From positions 113,433 to 177,432 of the forward strand of contig JAZAYU010000701.1 of NCBI GenBank assembly GCA_038501625.1: a stretch of DNA of 64,000 nucleotides. Direction: 5' to 3'. Below the pieces are notes generated by a model. That model was not told where the DNA came from. It saw only the letters and a list, made by a program, of their open reading frames with translations, and did not search any database. Both the position numbers and the translations under genes were made by a program. Of the stretch, positions 26,121-37,326 are shown piece by piece (within the stretch, counting starts at the first letter, position 1; each line of letters begins with the position of its first letter). This DNA is from Corbicula japonica (lineage: Eukaryota; Mollusca; Bivalvia; Venerida; Cyrenidae).

Positions 26121-27065
26121 GTTTCAGGTCGGTAACCTTCCAGGTTCTCTTTTTAGTTACAGTCGAGTCGCGATTTTACGAATCGCGATTTTACGAAATA
26201 ACGGTATACTACGAATAAGGCGGTCGGTCCCGTCCGTATTCCTTCTTTATTCAATGCAAAAAAGATGCGATCGAACGAAACGCGATTTAACGAAAACTGC
26301 GATTTAGCGAATAATTTTGACAGTCCCTTAAGCTTATTTACAATGTAATAAAGATGCAATTTTACGAATTTCGGTCAGGCAGGTGATTTTCACACCTTTT
26401 TGAGCGATAACCGTTTTTTGTATTGTTGAGCAATTATTGACCCAAGCAGTTGTGACACAAAATGCTCTGTAAACAACTATCGGGCGTGTGTGGTTGTAAC
26501 AAACAGTTTGAGTGATTAAATGTCAAATGTTTAAAATCGTATAAAATCTGAAACACGCGAAGTGCTTGTCATTCTACTTCTGCCATTTAATTCTGCATAC
26601 TCTTATTACTACGGCGAGTAATAATTCAGTAAATTGAAATCGGCATTCTGAGAAATTTCGCGAAGGGCCCGGTTTTTTTCAGGGGAGGATAGCTGAATTA
26701 TAATTGATTAATGATAACATGTAATTTTACAATAAAATAACTAATGCGAATATTTACTTTGTCACTTTATTTATTGACATTGACATATCACAACAATAAC
26801 ACATTATGTCATATATAACGACCATGACGATTTGCGGCGGTAAACAACCAAAACTATCAAAAATGCGATACTACGAAAAATGCGATACTACGAATAATCG
26901 GCTTGGTCCGATGCCTATTCGTAAAATCGCGACTGGACTGTATTTGTTTGTAGCGTCTTATTTAACATTGATCTTTTTGTAAACCATGCTCTCTTTTCCT
27001 CTCAGGATTCTGGCTGTGTTGGGAGTTTTCTGGGTGTGGCTATTCTGCATATTATGCACATTTCT
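26121..27065 (+). repeat. R1 dispersed repeat, copy 9 (split by a pogo-type MITE)
   Basis: Left part 26121-26159 (GGTCGGTAACCTTCCAGG, TTCTCTTTTTAGTTA) and right part 26941-27065 (TTTGTTTGTAGCGTC, ACCATGCTCTCTTTTCCTCT, GGCTATTCTGCATAT) rejoin cleanly when the MITE is removed. Confidence 0.8.
26160..26940. mobile_element. Non-autonomous pogo/Tigger-type element
   Basis: Flanked by TA. The left end is CAGTCGAGTCGCGATTTTAC, continuing GAA, and the right end is its complement with one mismatch over 23 bases. Subterminal direct repeats follow (ATTTTACGAA, GATTTAACGAA, GATTTAGCGAA on the left; GCGATACTACGAA twice on the right). 781 bases with no transposase. The start CAGT and TA target are those of pogo-like Tc1/mariner elements. 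Its ends differ from those of the autonomous-looking element at 30821-33707. Confidence 0.85.
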
Positions 27066-29127
27066 TTTTTATTCGTGCCTGCTTGTCAATAACATAATGT
27101 TTCTGTGACTAACAATGACACGGGAGAGTCATAAATTGGGGAAGGTAAAGTTCCTAAGGAAACAGGATGAACTTCAGCATGAAAAATACCAAAACCAGCC
27201 CCACTTTTTTATAAATCTTTTAGCTGACTCTTTAGTGTAGTGAAGATATAAGATTCTTAACATGTAGGCAAAAGTAACGAAAGCAAGATATGCTTTTCAA
27301 ATAAGTGCTGTAATTTATTGTTATCTCCCTTCCACCATTAATTGATCTAAATTCAAACGTTAACTGAAGTGAATGGAAATCGTGTAAAAGCTGAGTCATT
27401 GAATTAGAAACGAGGTTTTCTTTGGCTCGGACTTAAAAGTTTACCAGACCAAAATCTTGAGAACCATATCTGACATTAATTTATACTTTAACATCTGTGT
27501 TCCGATCCGACTAAAACAATTATAAGAACTGGGTTGTCTTTGGATTGAATGGATAACATCAGTTCGAATATAGAGACACACCTGAGCAATTGTAGCCGCC
27601 ACTTCCTTATTAGAATTTGAGACTTTGATTCCAATGACTGTTGCTTTCGTACACCCACGAGTCGGTTAAGCGATCTGTACCCGAAGTTTTTTTAGGGTTT
27701 AATCAATAGTTTAATGCATAATGAGTGTATCAAAATCATTATTTTATGTTCAAAATAAATGAAATAAAATGTGATTCGATAACGTATAAAAACAGCAGAT
27801 CTAGCAGGCCGGATTCTTCTCGAGTTTTTGTAGAACAAACGGGTGCGCACCTCAACCGGCTTTTTGGATCGAATAAATATATGACTTCTTAATTACATTT
27901 TTTTTCTTCTGATACATGTATGTGCAAGAATTAGGGATCCTAAATAAAATATCGCTTTATTTACCTCGTAGAGAAAAACGTCCTGCGAGAAAAAGACACG
28001 TTGAAATGCGGTGAAACATCGCAGAGCGTATATTAAACACATTGTTATCTAAATAGTTCTGGGTCAGACACTGCGCGCGCCGGTTGTGAATGACCAAATT
28101 TGACAGATATTCAAGTTGTATTAAGCAAAGTTTATTATAAAACTAAATTGAATTAACACTTCTGAATATTCTCTTTCCTTAACAAAATAATGTTTGCGAA
28201 GATAAGCAATTAACAAGATATATAAACCTTATTTTAAACTTGTTTATTGGGATTTGAGGGGATTTGTTTTACCTTTTACCGCTCCCAGCTAGAGGCACTA
28301 TCATTTTCTATATAAATCTGTGTGAAGTCGATGGAATTAACAGGCGGACGGTACACTGCTTCAACTTTTTAACATGCCCACTTTTGACCTATTGCAATCA
28401 AACAATCATGTTCCTTTAACTTAATATATGAATCAATCGTGATGACTGCTTTCTGTGTAGTAACCAGTATTCGCGCCTGATTTTAATTACTCGGGGCATC
28501 TGCTGGGAATAGTACCTAGGCCATATACAAGATTTTTCTTAGTAATGAACATTTGTATAATAGTTATTTTACCTCGAACGCGTGGTACTTAAGTTAACTG
28601 TTTGTCAAGTAGAAAATGTAGAAAATCTTTCCCGACGTTTTACCACTCGCGCTGTGTATTGTTTTAACAATCATATAAACTTAACCAATTAACTACACAG
28701 AACATTCAACTTCAATTTCTCCGCATAGAAAAGGAGTACCATCTTCAAATTTGAAACATAATAAGATGCACCATTTCACTTCTTTTTTATAAATTCCCCC
28801 CGTGCCTTCTTAAATCAAGGACAATTAAGTCAAGGTGAGGGTAAAACCATATATCACAAAATTGATCGTAGATTTTGTAAAGAGGACATGCTGAAGTCGG
28901 CAAAAACTGTATTATGAGCAGTTTTTACTATTTTTGATCTGTTGCTTTATGTTGAGCCTACTTCAGTGACTTTTAGAAATCTGCCGCGTTAAGGCTGAGA
29001 TAAAAATTTAAAATGACATTGCTATTTAAGTTTCTTAACTGGACGCATATAGTGACAATTACTCTAACACTATGTTAGGCTTGCCCGAAATATAGTAAAA
29101 CATGTAGTAAAATGTGACGAACTAACT
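27066..29127. other. Non-coding stretch
   Basis: No gene recognised on either strand. The 19-base word CTCCCAGCTAGAGGCACTA recurs at 28282-28300. Confidence 0.5.
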
Positions 29128-29282
29128 GATGTAATATAGCATTGTTAGAATGTCCGTCCAACTCTGAATTTGGTGTAACGATTTAAACAATAAACATTAT
29201 CATTTTGACATTTCATAAAATAGTTTATTTTATAAATTTCAGCGCATATCATGTCATCATCATCATCAGCAGCAGCATCATG

Positions 29283-29320
<38 letters not shown>

Positions 29321-30318
29321 AATCATCACCACCATCATCGAAGTCGTCGTAGTCGCCGCCGTCGTCGTTGTCATTAATATCATCTCCGTCGTAATCGCCA
29401 TCATTTCATTATGATATTGTCATTCTTATCTTCATTGCCAACGCCAGCCACATCATCATCATAATCATTATCTTCGGTGAGTTAACATTATGAAGAGGGA
29501 CTATTTATAGACGCTCACGTGAGCAAGTACTCAATGACAGGCGGACAGACAGATAAAAAACGAAGTGCATTAATGAAATCAGTTATTATTTATTTTTGAT
29601 GTGACCAACGTTATCTGGATATACAAATATTCTTGCATAACAGCGAATATTTATACACGATAATTTAATGTGCTGGTGTCAAAACAGTTGTTGTACGAAC
29701 ATTTAAGGCCCTTCTTCAAAATAATTATTATTATAAGCTCAAAATCAAAATTGTCAAAATATACCAAAGATCATCCTTCGACAAAGTAATTACATCACAA
29801 TCGTATAGAGTCAAGTTACCTATGCTCGGCCAGTCCAATGCTCGGCCACTTTTGTTTACATCTGTTGTATCTTGAATAAAAGTTTGAAATCTAAAGAAAA
29901 TTGTTTGTTTTTTTATTTAACCCAACAATGCATTGTGGGAAAAAAACATGATCAGTATCATCAAAGCGCTTGAAAGCCGACAGCAGACGATAGCTGTCAT
30001 AAATGACAGATGCGGGTATGTTTTTATCTTTAAACCAAAAGCTATTTCTTTAAAATAAATACACAATTTAAATTTAACCTGGTGTGTATCGTTGTGGAAA
30101 TGTGTTAACTTTAATATTCCTTTTAAAAATCATGAAAGAATAAGACAGTTTTTTCTTAAATATGATGTAATATAGCATTGTTAGAATGTCCGTCCAACTC
30201 TGAATTTGGTGTAACGATTTAAACAATAAACATTATCATTTTGACATTTCATAAAATAGTTTATTTTATAAATTTCAGCGCATATCATGTCATCATCATC
30301 ATCAGCAGCAGCATCATG

Positions 30319-30349
<31 letters not shown>

Positions 30350-31177
30350 CCACCACCATCATCGAAGTCGTCGTAGTCGCCGCCGTCGTCGTTGTCATTA
30401 ATATCATCTCCGTCGTAATCGCCATCATTTCATTATGATATTGTCATTCTTATCTTCATTGCCAACGCCAGCCACATCATCATCATCATCATCATCATCA
30501 TAATCATTATCTTCGATGAGTTAACATTATGAAGAGGGACTATTTATAGACGCTCACGTGAGCAAGTACTCAATGACAGGCGGACAGACAGATAAAAAAC
30601 GAAGTGCATTAATGAAATCAGTTATTATTTATTTTTGATGTGACCAACGTTATCTGGATATACAAATATTCTTGCATAACAGCGAATATTTATACACGAT
30701 AATTTAATGTGCTGGTGTCAAAACAGTTGTTGTACGAACATTTAAGGCCCTTCTTCAAAATAATTATTATTATAAGCTCAAAATCATCCTTCGACAAAGT
30801 AATAACATCACAATCGTATAGAGTCAAGTTACCTATGCTCGGCCAGTCCAATGCTCGGCCACTTTTGTTTACATCTGTTGTATCTTGAATAAAAAGTTTG
30901 AAATCTAAAGAAAATTGTTTGTTTTTTTATTTAACCCAACAATGCATTGTGGGAAAAAAACATGATCAGTATCATCAAAGCGCTTGAAAGCTGACAGCAG
31001 ACGATAGCTGTCATAAATGACAGATGCGGGTATGTTTTTATCTTGAAACCAAAAGCTATTTCTTTAAAATAAATACACAATTTAAATTTAACCTGGTGTG
31101 TATCGTTGTGGAAATGTGTTATCTTTAATATTCCTTTTAAAAATCATGAAAGAATAAGACAGTTTTTTCTTAAATAT
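29128..31177. repeat. 1.03 kb direct tandem duplication
   Basis: Unit 1 is 29128-30163 and unit 2 is 30164-31177, both starting GATGTAATATAGCATTGTTA and ending at TTTTTTCTTAAATAT. They are nearly identical. The differences are mostly in the (ATC)n tracts and a 22-base or so deletion near 30783. Each unit contains one copy of the left terminal repeat of the pogo-type element downstream. Confidence 0.93.
29258..29470. repeat. (CAT)n/(GTC)n microsatellite tract, unit 1
   Basis: Long CAT/ATC runs, then GTCGTAGTCGCCGCCGTC. The same tract recurs at about 30290-30505 in unit 2 with different run lengths, as expected of slippage after duplication. Confidence 0.9.
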
Positions 31178-31555
31178 CGCCTTAACTAACACCCCTACGC
31201 TAGAGTCAAACTCCTGGAACCGCACCAATACAGTACTAGGATACAATTGTTATGACAGCTTTGAAATTCCTGAATCATCTCTTTTTTCATAAAATACAAA
31301 AGTAAACTTGTGTCTATAAAAATAAATCATCTCTGTAAAATTAGCACATAGTTACTGTACACATAAAAATAGTTAGTGTCTATTGTATTAAATAAAATAG
31401 TCGGTGCTTTGTATAGCTTATTTCCGTGTTTAGATTTACGAGGAAATATTAGATTTAAACATGATTATCGCCTAATTTTTTTTTCAAATAATAAACTCTC
31501 AGATTTATTTGAGACTTTTTTGAGTGAGGTCTTTATCTTATTTTCAGGATATAAA
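31178..31555 (+). other. Leader region of the pogo-type transposase
   Basis: Non-coding. It ends with a plausible splice acceptor (CTTATTTTCAG, AG at 31546-31547) nine bases before the chosen ATG, suggesting a spliced 5' untranslated region. Confidence 0.4.
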
Positions 31556-33139
31556 ATGTCTGCTAAAACCAAGAGAAAACAAAAGCTTCATGATACTAGC
31601 CTCTATCACATTGCACAGCGTCTCATTAAGTATGATGGATACTCTATAAGAAAAGCTGCTTGTGAGACCGATATACCATATCAGACTCTGAGAGATCATA
31701 TCACTGGAAAGTACGCACATCATGTAACTTCTTTTGGTCCTCCTAGACTTCTTACCACTGAAAATGAGGAATCCTTAAGCAATTATGCTAGCTACATGGC
31801 TTCTAGAGGTGTACCGCTGTCCAGACCAGTTATGAAACAACTGGCCCGTGATATTGCAAAGCAACAAGGTGGTGGTGATGTCATGCCTTCGGACAAATGG
31901 TTAAGGTCATATATACACAGGCATCCAGAACTAACTCTCCGAACTGCACATCCACTTCAACAAGACAGGGTATCAGTAAACCAGGAAACCATTGATCACT
32001 ACTTTTCTCTTCTTGAAAACACTGTTAATTCTCTAAACTTGCAGGATGACAGTACACGTATTTATAACTGTGATGAATCTGGATTTTCAGGAAAGTTGAA
32101 CCCTTCGAAGAAGGTTATTGTGCCAAAAGGTACTAGGCATGCATACCAGTCTATTGTCAGTTTAAGTGGGCATATCACCATGTTAAATGCTATTTCTGCT
32201 TCAGGCCAGACATTGCCACCAATGTTGATATACAGTCAGTGCTTACCACGAAATTACTCTGACGGTGTTCCTGACAGTTGGGTTTTCAAGTGTACAGAAA
32301 AGGGCTATATCACTTCTGATCTGTTCGTGGAGTGGTTCCTTAAATGCTTCATACCATTTATTGGAGAGAAAAGACCAGTCCTTCTGATTTTGGATAATCA
32401 TATCACTCACTTAAGCAAGGGTTTTATAGATGCAGCCAAGAAACATAAGATCGAGCTTCTGTATTTACCTGCGCATTCATCTCACATGCTCCAGCCCCAA
32501 GATGCTGGTTATTTTCATGTTCTTAAGCAAAAGATTGCTGAACTAGCTATTCAACTTGGTTATTTGGGTGTAAAGACATTACCCAGAGGGTTTTTCCCAA
32601 AGATTCTGCTTCAGGCATTGAACAGAATAACTGGTGTTACTGTATCAGCTGCGTTTAAATGTACAGGCATTGTCCCTTTAAACAAGAAAACTGTGTCAGC
32701 CTTGCTTCCTACAACTAACCATTCATCTGCTAAAGCATCAACTTCTAAACAACCCACTGAACAGTCTTTAGCTCCTTGTGAACATTGTGGATCATCAAGA
32801 GAAAACCCCCTTGTGAAAATGGGTCTAGTTGACCCTATACTTGCCAACATTCTCGTTCAGCCACCAGCTCCTAACCACACCAAAGTAACTAAAAGAAAAA
32901 CTTATACTAAAGCCAGGGCTGTATTATCAACTGAGCCGCTTTGTAAACAGAAAAAAACTGCTACGATGTCTAATTCTTTCATAACAGAACAAGAGGACAT
33001 GGCATTGTGTGTTGTGTGTATGATGGGATCCATGGAAGAGCTCTTCTGGGTTGGTTGTGATACTTGCGATAAATGGTATCACTACGAGTGTCTACCCAGA
33101 CATGTGCAACTTGATGTTGACCTCAGTATCAATAACTGA
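31556..33139 (+). CDS. Pogo-like DDE transposase with C-terminal PHD finger (frameshifted at the last turn)
   Basis: Start at 31556 (MSAKTKRKQK): the open frame extends 60 codons upstream, but that part is AT-rich, unlike the family, and lies before a splice acceptor. Domains: psq-type helix-turn-helix (17-52, SIRKAACETDIPYQTLRDHI), CENP-B-type DNA-binding domain (~65-130, WLRSYIHRHPELTLRTA), DDE_1 catalytic core with D173 (YNCDESGF), D280 (LLILDNHITH) and D317 (LQPQDAGYF), a low-complexity linker, and a PHD finger from C485 (CVVC ... GCDTCDKWYHYEC: C485, C488, C501, C504, H509, C512). The frame stops at 33139 after 527 codons. In the +1 frame from 33135 the expected ending is present (TEGLWSCRYCQEE, stop at 33176), giving the last two zinc ligands. 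So one base-level frameshift lies between about 33110 and 33135. Confidence 0.9.
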   Translation: MSAKTKRKQKLHDTSLYHIAQRLIKYDGYSIRKAACETDIPYQTLRDHITGKYAHHVTSFGPPRLLTTENEESLSNYASYMASRGVPLSRPVMKQLARDIAKQQGGGDVMPSDKWLRSYIHRHPELTLRTAHPLQQDRVSVNQETIDHYFSLLENTVNSLNLQDDSTRIYNCDESGFSGKLNPSKKVIVPKGTRHAYQSIVSLSGHITMLNAISASGQTLPPMLIYSQCLPRNYSDGVPDSWVFKCTEKGYITSDLFVEWFLKCFIPFIGEKRPVLLILDNHITHLSKGFIDAAKKHKIELLYLPAHSSHMLQPQDAGYFHVLKQKIAELAIQLGYLGVKTLPRGFFPKILLQALNRITGVTVSAAFKCTGIVPLNKKTVSALLPTTNHSSAKASTSKQPTEQSLAPCEHCGSSRENPLVKMGLVDPILANILVQPPAPNHTKVTKRKTYTKARAVLSTEPLCKQKKTATMSNSFITEQEDMALCVVCMMGSMEELFWVGCDTCDKWYHYECLPRHVQLDVDLSINN

Positions 33140-33176
33140 AGGGTTATGGTCCTGTCGTTACTGTCAGGAGGAATAA
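33135..33176 (+). pseudogene. Displaced last segment of the transposase PHD finger
   Basis: Reading in the +1 frame relative to the main ORF gives LWSCRYC and a stop, the normal W-x-C-x2-C close of a PHD finger. Its presence directly after the premature stop shows that the truncation is recent or an assembly error. Confidence 0.75.
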
Positions 33177-33707
33177 ACAGGACACTGACAATTGGCGTAA
33201 AAAGTTTATTCAAGACCCGTTTATGATTAAAGTTACACATTTATCTTGTTTTACTGGTTATTTTGACAATGGTACACATTCTTTACAATCATTCTTTCTG
33301 CAGTGCTGAAATGAGAAAACAGCTGCATCAAGACAGGTATATACAAATATAACGAACAAAATAAACACTAAGTAGTTGTAAGTTCTGGAATATTTCCATT
33401 ATTTAAGATATTCAAGTATTATTCTAATGTTTTATAACCTTAAATAAAAAAAATTATCATAAATCGGCAGTTAAACCACCTAGCCGAGCATTGGACCAAA
33501 TCTTCTGAAATCTAATAGGGTTGAGCCTGTTATAAACCGCACCAATTTTATCCACTAACGGCAATCGTCCAGGCGTTTTCATGTATGACCTAATTTTGTA
33601 AACACATGCTGATTACATAACAACATCGAACATTTAAGGACAGTCGATAAATCAAATATTTGTAGAGATAATGTTATGAAACTGGCCGAGCATAGGTAAC
33701 CTGACTC

Positions 33708-34210
33708 CAAACTATTGAAAACACAATAAGCTCTACAAACTTTTGGAAAGACAATACAATAATTAAACCGAACAAGTGCGATCAATTTTGTTTATTTTTT
33801 GATAGCGTATATAATATTTATCTTTTTTGCTATGAAGTCATTTTTGTGTAAGGTTCGTATGTAAGCATCTAAACATACTAATACCCATTGTTCAAAATCG
33901 ATTTGTAAACAACCCAAACCGATAAAATATCACAACTTTATCGTACATGTAACTGTGGCTTATTATTCTTTCACAATCTTTCAAATACTTGTTTACTTAA
34001 TATTAACGTATTAGGCAATGATATTTAATAACTGATGACTTGATAACTGTAAACATTATATTAAACTTTACGTTAAACTTAACGTTATCATGTGGTTTTG
34101 TTATCAATTTGAACGAAAAAAGCTCTATGTAATTTTATAAAAGTCATGTAAAAGATGTCAGCTGTGAGTCACTGTTGAGCTTGGTATAGTTCTATATCTT
34201 TCCAAGAACT
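33708..34210. other. Non-coding spacer
   Basis: AT-rich. It separates the transposon end from the 3' end of the Mab-21-type pseudogene. Nothing recognised. Confidence 0.5.
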
Positions 34211-36313
34211 TTACAAGCGGATCTGTTGTCGCAACAAGGCAGCCACTACAATACACACGTGCCATATGGCAGCATTGTTCCTTCTCCGAACATTTAATGA
34301 TTTCATGAAGCAGCGGAACGCATCTTCTTTCCTTTTCTCTTGTTCAATACATTGTTCTAGCAGATTGAGCGCTGTATCCCGATGGCCAAGGTACGGTTCA
34401 GTGTCAATCGTCCTGGCAAGGTTATCAAGAGCTCTGTATTGATCCGCAGGTCTACGTAGCTGGCTGTACACCTTGTACTGCAGAAAGTACAAGTAAGGCA
34501 ACGAATCCACCACGGCCCAGTCCATCCAGAAATCTCTTTCAGTTCTAAATGGCAAGTCATCTACTGTAGATCTAAACAATTCATATTTCAGCTCTGTAGG
34601 AATACAGTTTACTTCACATGGCAAGTATCTTACACAAAATGCGATATTGTGTTTTATCACATCTTCGTTTCTCTCAAAGCAAAGTCTGCTAAATTCATTT
34701 GAAATTGATTTTTTATGATCATAGCAAGAACATTTATTAAATACTATTTCAAATCGGAATTTTCTTTCCAGATCAGCAAGAAGAAAGTTACATCTATCAA
34801 AATCTCCAGCACAGTACAGAGCTGATGCCAGTTTCAGTCTACTGGATGAGAAGTCCGAGTTCAAGCCTGAAGAGAACCACCACATGGTTCTCCGGTGATA
34901 AAGTATTGGAATGCTGAATATCATCCGATGCCAGCACAGATGAAACGATGCTGCAGAGAAATGGAGTCAAGAGTTTGAGTGCCTTTTGCTCTATCCTATT
35001 TCCGGCTAAATATGCTTGACATAATTTGTGGAACTGCACTAATGTATGATAAACAGATACGTCATTATTTGAAATTTCCTTCATTGTTTTTCCAATTAAC
35101 AAATCTAGCCTTTCAACTACTCCTGCTGTATTAAAACCGATACGACTTCAGCAATACGAGCTGCGGATTTGAAAAAGCTTACATTTATACGACCGGATTT
35201 TACCATGATCCGACTGCTAAAATCATCTATAGATATGCCCAGCAATGCCTGCTCTATGTTGCCGGTGAGACTGTACATAATCTCTACAAGCTGTTTTTTT
35301 ACTGGAGCAGACAGTTTCCCTGCAAGAAGATTGTTCCTGGGTATCATAAAATGGGGACAGTTCTCTGTTAACACACAATCAAATAAACCTTGCATACACC
35401 GAGTCAAACATGTAATTAAGTTACAGTCCCTCCATTCACCGGGTCTAGAATCAGCGGTACAATGGAATAGAACATTCTTACACATAAAACTAGAAATCGT
35501 TTCGCCACATTAAGGTGTGATGCAGTCTTTTAAAATCATCTTCATTAGAATATAACACATCAGCTGTGTTATGTTGAGACTGAACATGAGACACCTTTCG
35601 ACAAGGGATGTGGATATTCTCCATTCTAGGTCTTCCTGTACATCATTCCTACTACCCACCGGCACAACGAAACACCCGTGTTCTGCTGAATATCTCTTCA
35701 TATCGGCTGTTGGCCAGCCACCAACATGCTGCTGCTCAAGCCAAGGAAAAGCATCTTTTGGCCACGATAAACAGTGTAAAGCAGCAACCATATCGGAGTC
35801 AATATCTGGTCCTAATTGTTTACTGCCAGCTGGACCATGTCTAACGGTGCTATCTTTAATATGTCCCAAATACAGTGAATGTCTCACTAACACTCTTACT
35901 CTACCATCAGTGAAGCAATGTTTATCCTGAAAGCCTTGCAAAGGCATAGGAACATCAGATCTCAAATCTTGCAGCAAAAAATAGCCAGGAGATGTAATTT
36001 CGTCCTGTATCATCAAAAACTGATTCTTTCCCAGCTCCCAATCCGACCAGTTCTGTATCACATTAAAGCGACCGTCACATACCAGGATGTCAATATCTGA
36101 CTTCAAGCCGAGTGTAGTTGTTGCTTCAGATTGACTGCCAAAGTTAAACACTGTCAACTGCGTATTATCTAAATCATTGTCAACGTTCATCACAGCCTCA
36201 GTCAGCATCCATATCCTCCTCTTCTTTACAAGTCTTTCATTCACCCCTATCTCGTCCAACACCTCCGATAGTCTCAATGAGAGATTACAATAGTGGTCTG
36301 GAGGTTCAAACAT
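34211..36313 (-). pseudogene. Mab-21 / cGAS-like receptor (cGLR) type nucleotidyltransferase, broken single-exon copy
   Basis: Read on the minus strand from ATG at 36313. Residues 52-76 carry the nucleotidyltransferase signature (FNFGSQSEATTTLG, then KSDIDIL: GS at 59-60, D73, D75). The Mab-21 helical half follows: EWRISTSLVERCLMFSLN, TQLMCYILMKMILKD, then NLLAGKLSAPVKKQL. The C-terminus has the usual repeats-like ending (GHRDTALNLLEQC, DAFRCFMKSLNVRRRNNAA). Three breaks: an in-frame TAA at 35510-35512, a frameshift near 35120 and another near 34870-34910. The family makes cyclic-dinucleotide-type signals on sensing nucleic acid (cGLRs) or has developmental roles (Mab-21). Which branch this copy came from cannot be settled by eye. 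The lack of introns over 2.1 kb is as in many bivalve copies. Assembly error is the alternative for the breaks, but three make decay more likely. Confidence 0.85.
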
Positions 36314-37080
36314 TCTGAAGATAAAATTTCAAGTAGAATTGCGCCTGTTCATATCTGTTTGAATAAATCATTTGTGAAAATATAAAAAAAGAAATCAGAA
36401 TTCTGCCGGATTGCTTTACAGTAAGGTACCAAAGTAACACTTGAATAAGAGTTATAATACAATTATTAGAATATTAGAATATATGAATTCTATTACCGCA
36501 TTTAAAAGTAACTAAAAAAGAAACTCACTTTGATACGTCGTTTATTTTCTTATCAAAGTTACCGAAAGACACTTAGTAGTCACCATGATCATAACGTGTG
36601 TCCGTCTGTTTCAACGCGTCATATAAGAGATAAAATTAAATTGTTTTATCGTTATCTCTTAAATTGAAATTTGCCATGTGAATGGTATTATTGTAAATTA
36701 CTTTTGCATGCAGATAAACTAGTTACAAGTACCCTGGTATCATTTTATTTCATAAAGGGTTTAATTTTCGCGTATTTCGCGCTAAGGCCCGGGAATTGCG
36801 TAAAATCAAATCCCATGGAAATCAAACTATTCAATATTTTATGTTATGAGAATATGACAATTGCGCAAAAAGATATCAATAATAATAATACATATACATG
36901 TACACAGTAACTTCGTATTGTTCTGTTCACTGGTAAAACATCTCTTTAAGAAAGTTTCTAAAGAAATATAACTTCATGCCTTTGTTTCTTGTCAGCATGC
37001 GGCAAGGATTTAAATCAAAGTGCCCACTATCGGTAATGTCTTTGTGTAAATGCACATTTAGCTTCAGAGTATATTTTCTT
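36314..37080. other. Non-coding stretch
   Basis: Upstream of the Mab-21-type pseudogene. Nothing recognised; no promoter can be identified with confidence. Confidence 0.5.
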
Positions 37081-37326
37081 TATTATGTTTTGTGTGTTTG
37101 CATGTCTTGCACACTCAATTGTCAAGAAGTGGATAGGTTCGATTCAATTCATCAAGGAAACTTTGTACTTGTTTGATTGTCATAAAACTTAGGGCAAGTG
37201 AGAACCAACACCGCAGTGTTAAAATCTTTTGACTGTTGAAAGGCGGTAATCCTGCGTGTTTTGTTTTGTTATTATGGTTGGTGTCTTTTAACATGTATAT
37301 CCTCTTTCTTCTATACCTTTGGCTGG
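37081..37326 (+). repeat. R1 dispersed repeat, copy 10 (very decayed)
   Basis: Recognised by order of words: GTGTGTTTGCATG, GGAAACTTTGTACTTGTTT, GGGCAAGTGAG, AAAGGCGGTAATCC, TTGGTGTCTTTTAAC. The hairpin is lost. Confidence 0.5.

Larger units (their letters stand above)
30821..33707 (+). mobile_element. Pogo-type DNA transposon with PHD-finger transposase
   Basis: The left terminal repeat (30821-30846, GAGTCAAGTTACCTATGC, then TCGGCCAGT) and right terminal repeat (33681-33707, ACTGGCCGAGCATAGG, then TAACCTGACTC) are complementary with one mismatch over about 27 bases. A second GGCCGAGCAT-type motif stands just inside each end (left 30847-30863, right 33480-33497), likely extra transposase binding sites. 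The transposase gene (31556-33176) lies between. A duplicate left end exists at 29808-29833 through the tandem duplication, so the full unit could also be read as 29808-33707. Confidence 0.82.

Noticed and set aside
29205..30438. Frames rich in poly-isoleucine in both units of the tandem duplication
   Set aside because: They are translations of (ATC)n microsatellites.
31376..31555. Starting the transposase at the upstream end of the open frame (587 codons)
   Set aside because: The first 60 codons are AT-rich, lack family resemblance and precede a splice acceptor; MSAKTKRKQK at 31556 is a typical start for this family.
35169..35930. Plus-strand frames over the Mab-21-type pseudogene (up to 119 codons)
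   Set aside because: They are antisense shadows of the minus-strand coding sequence.
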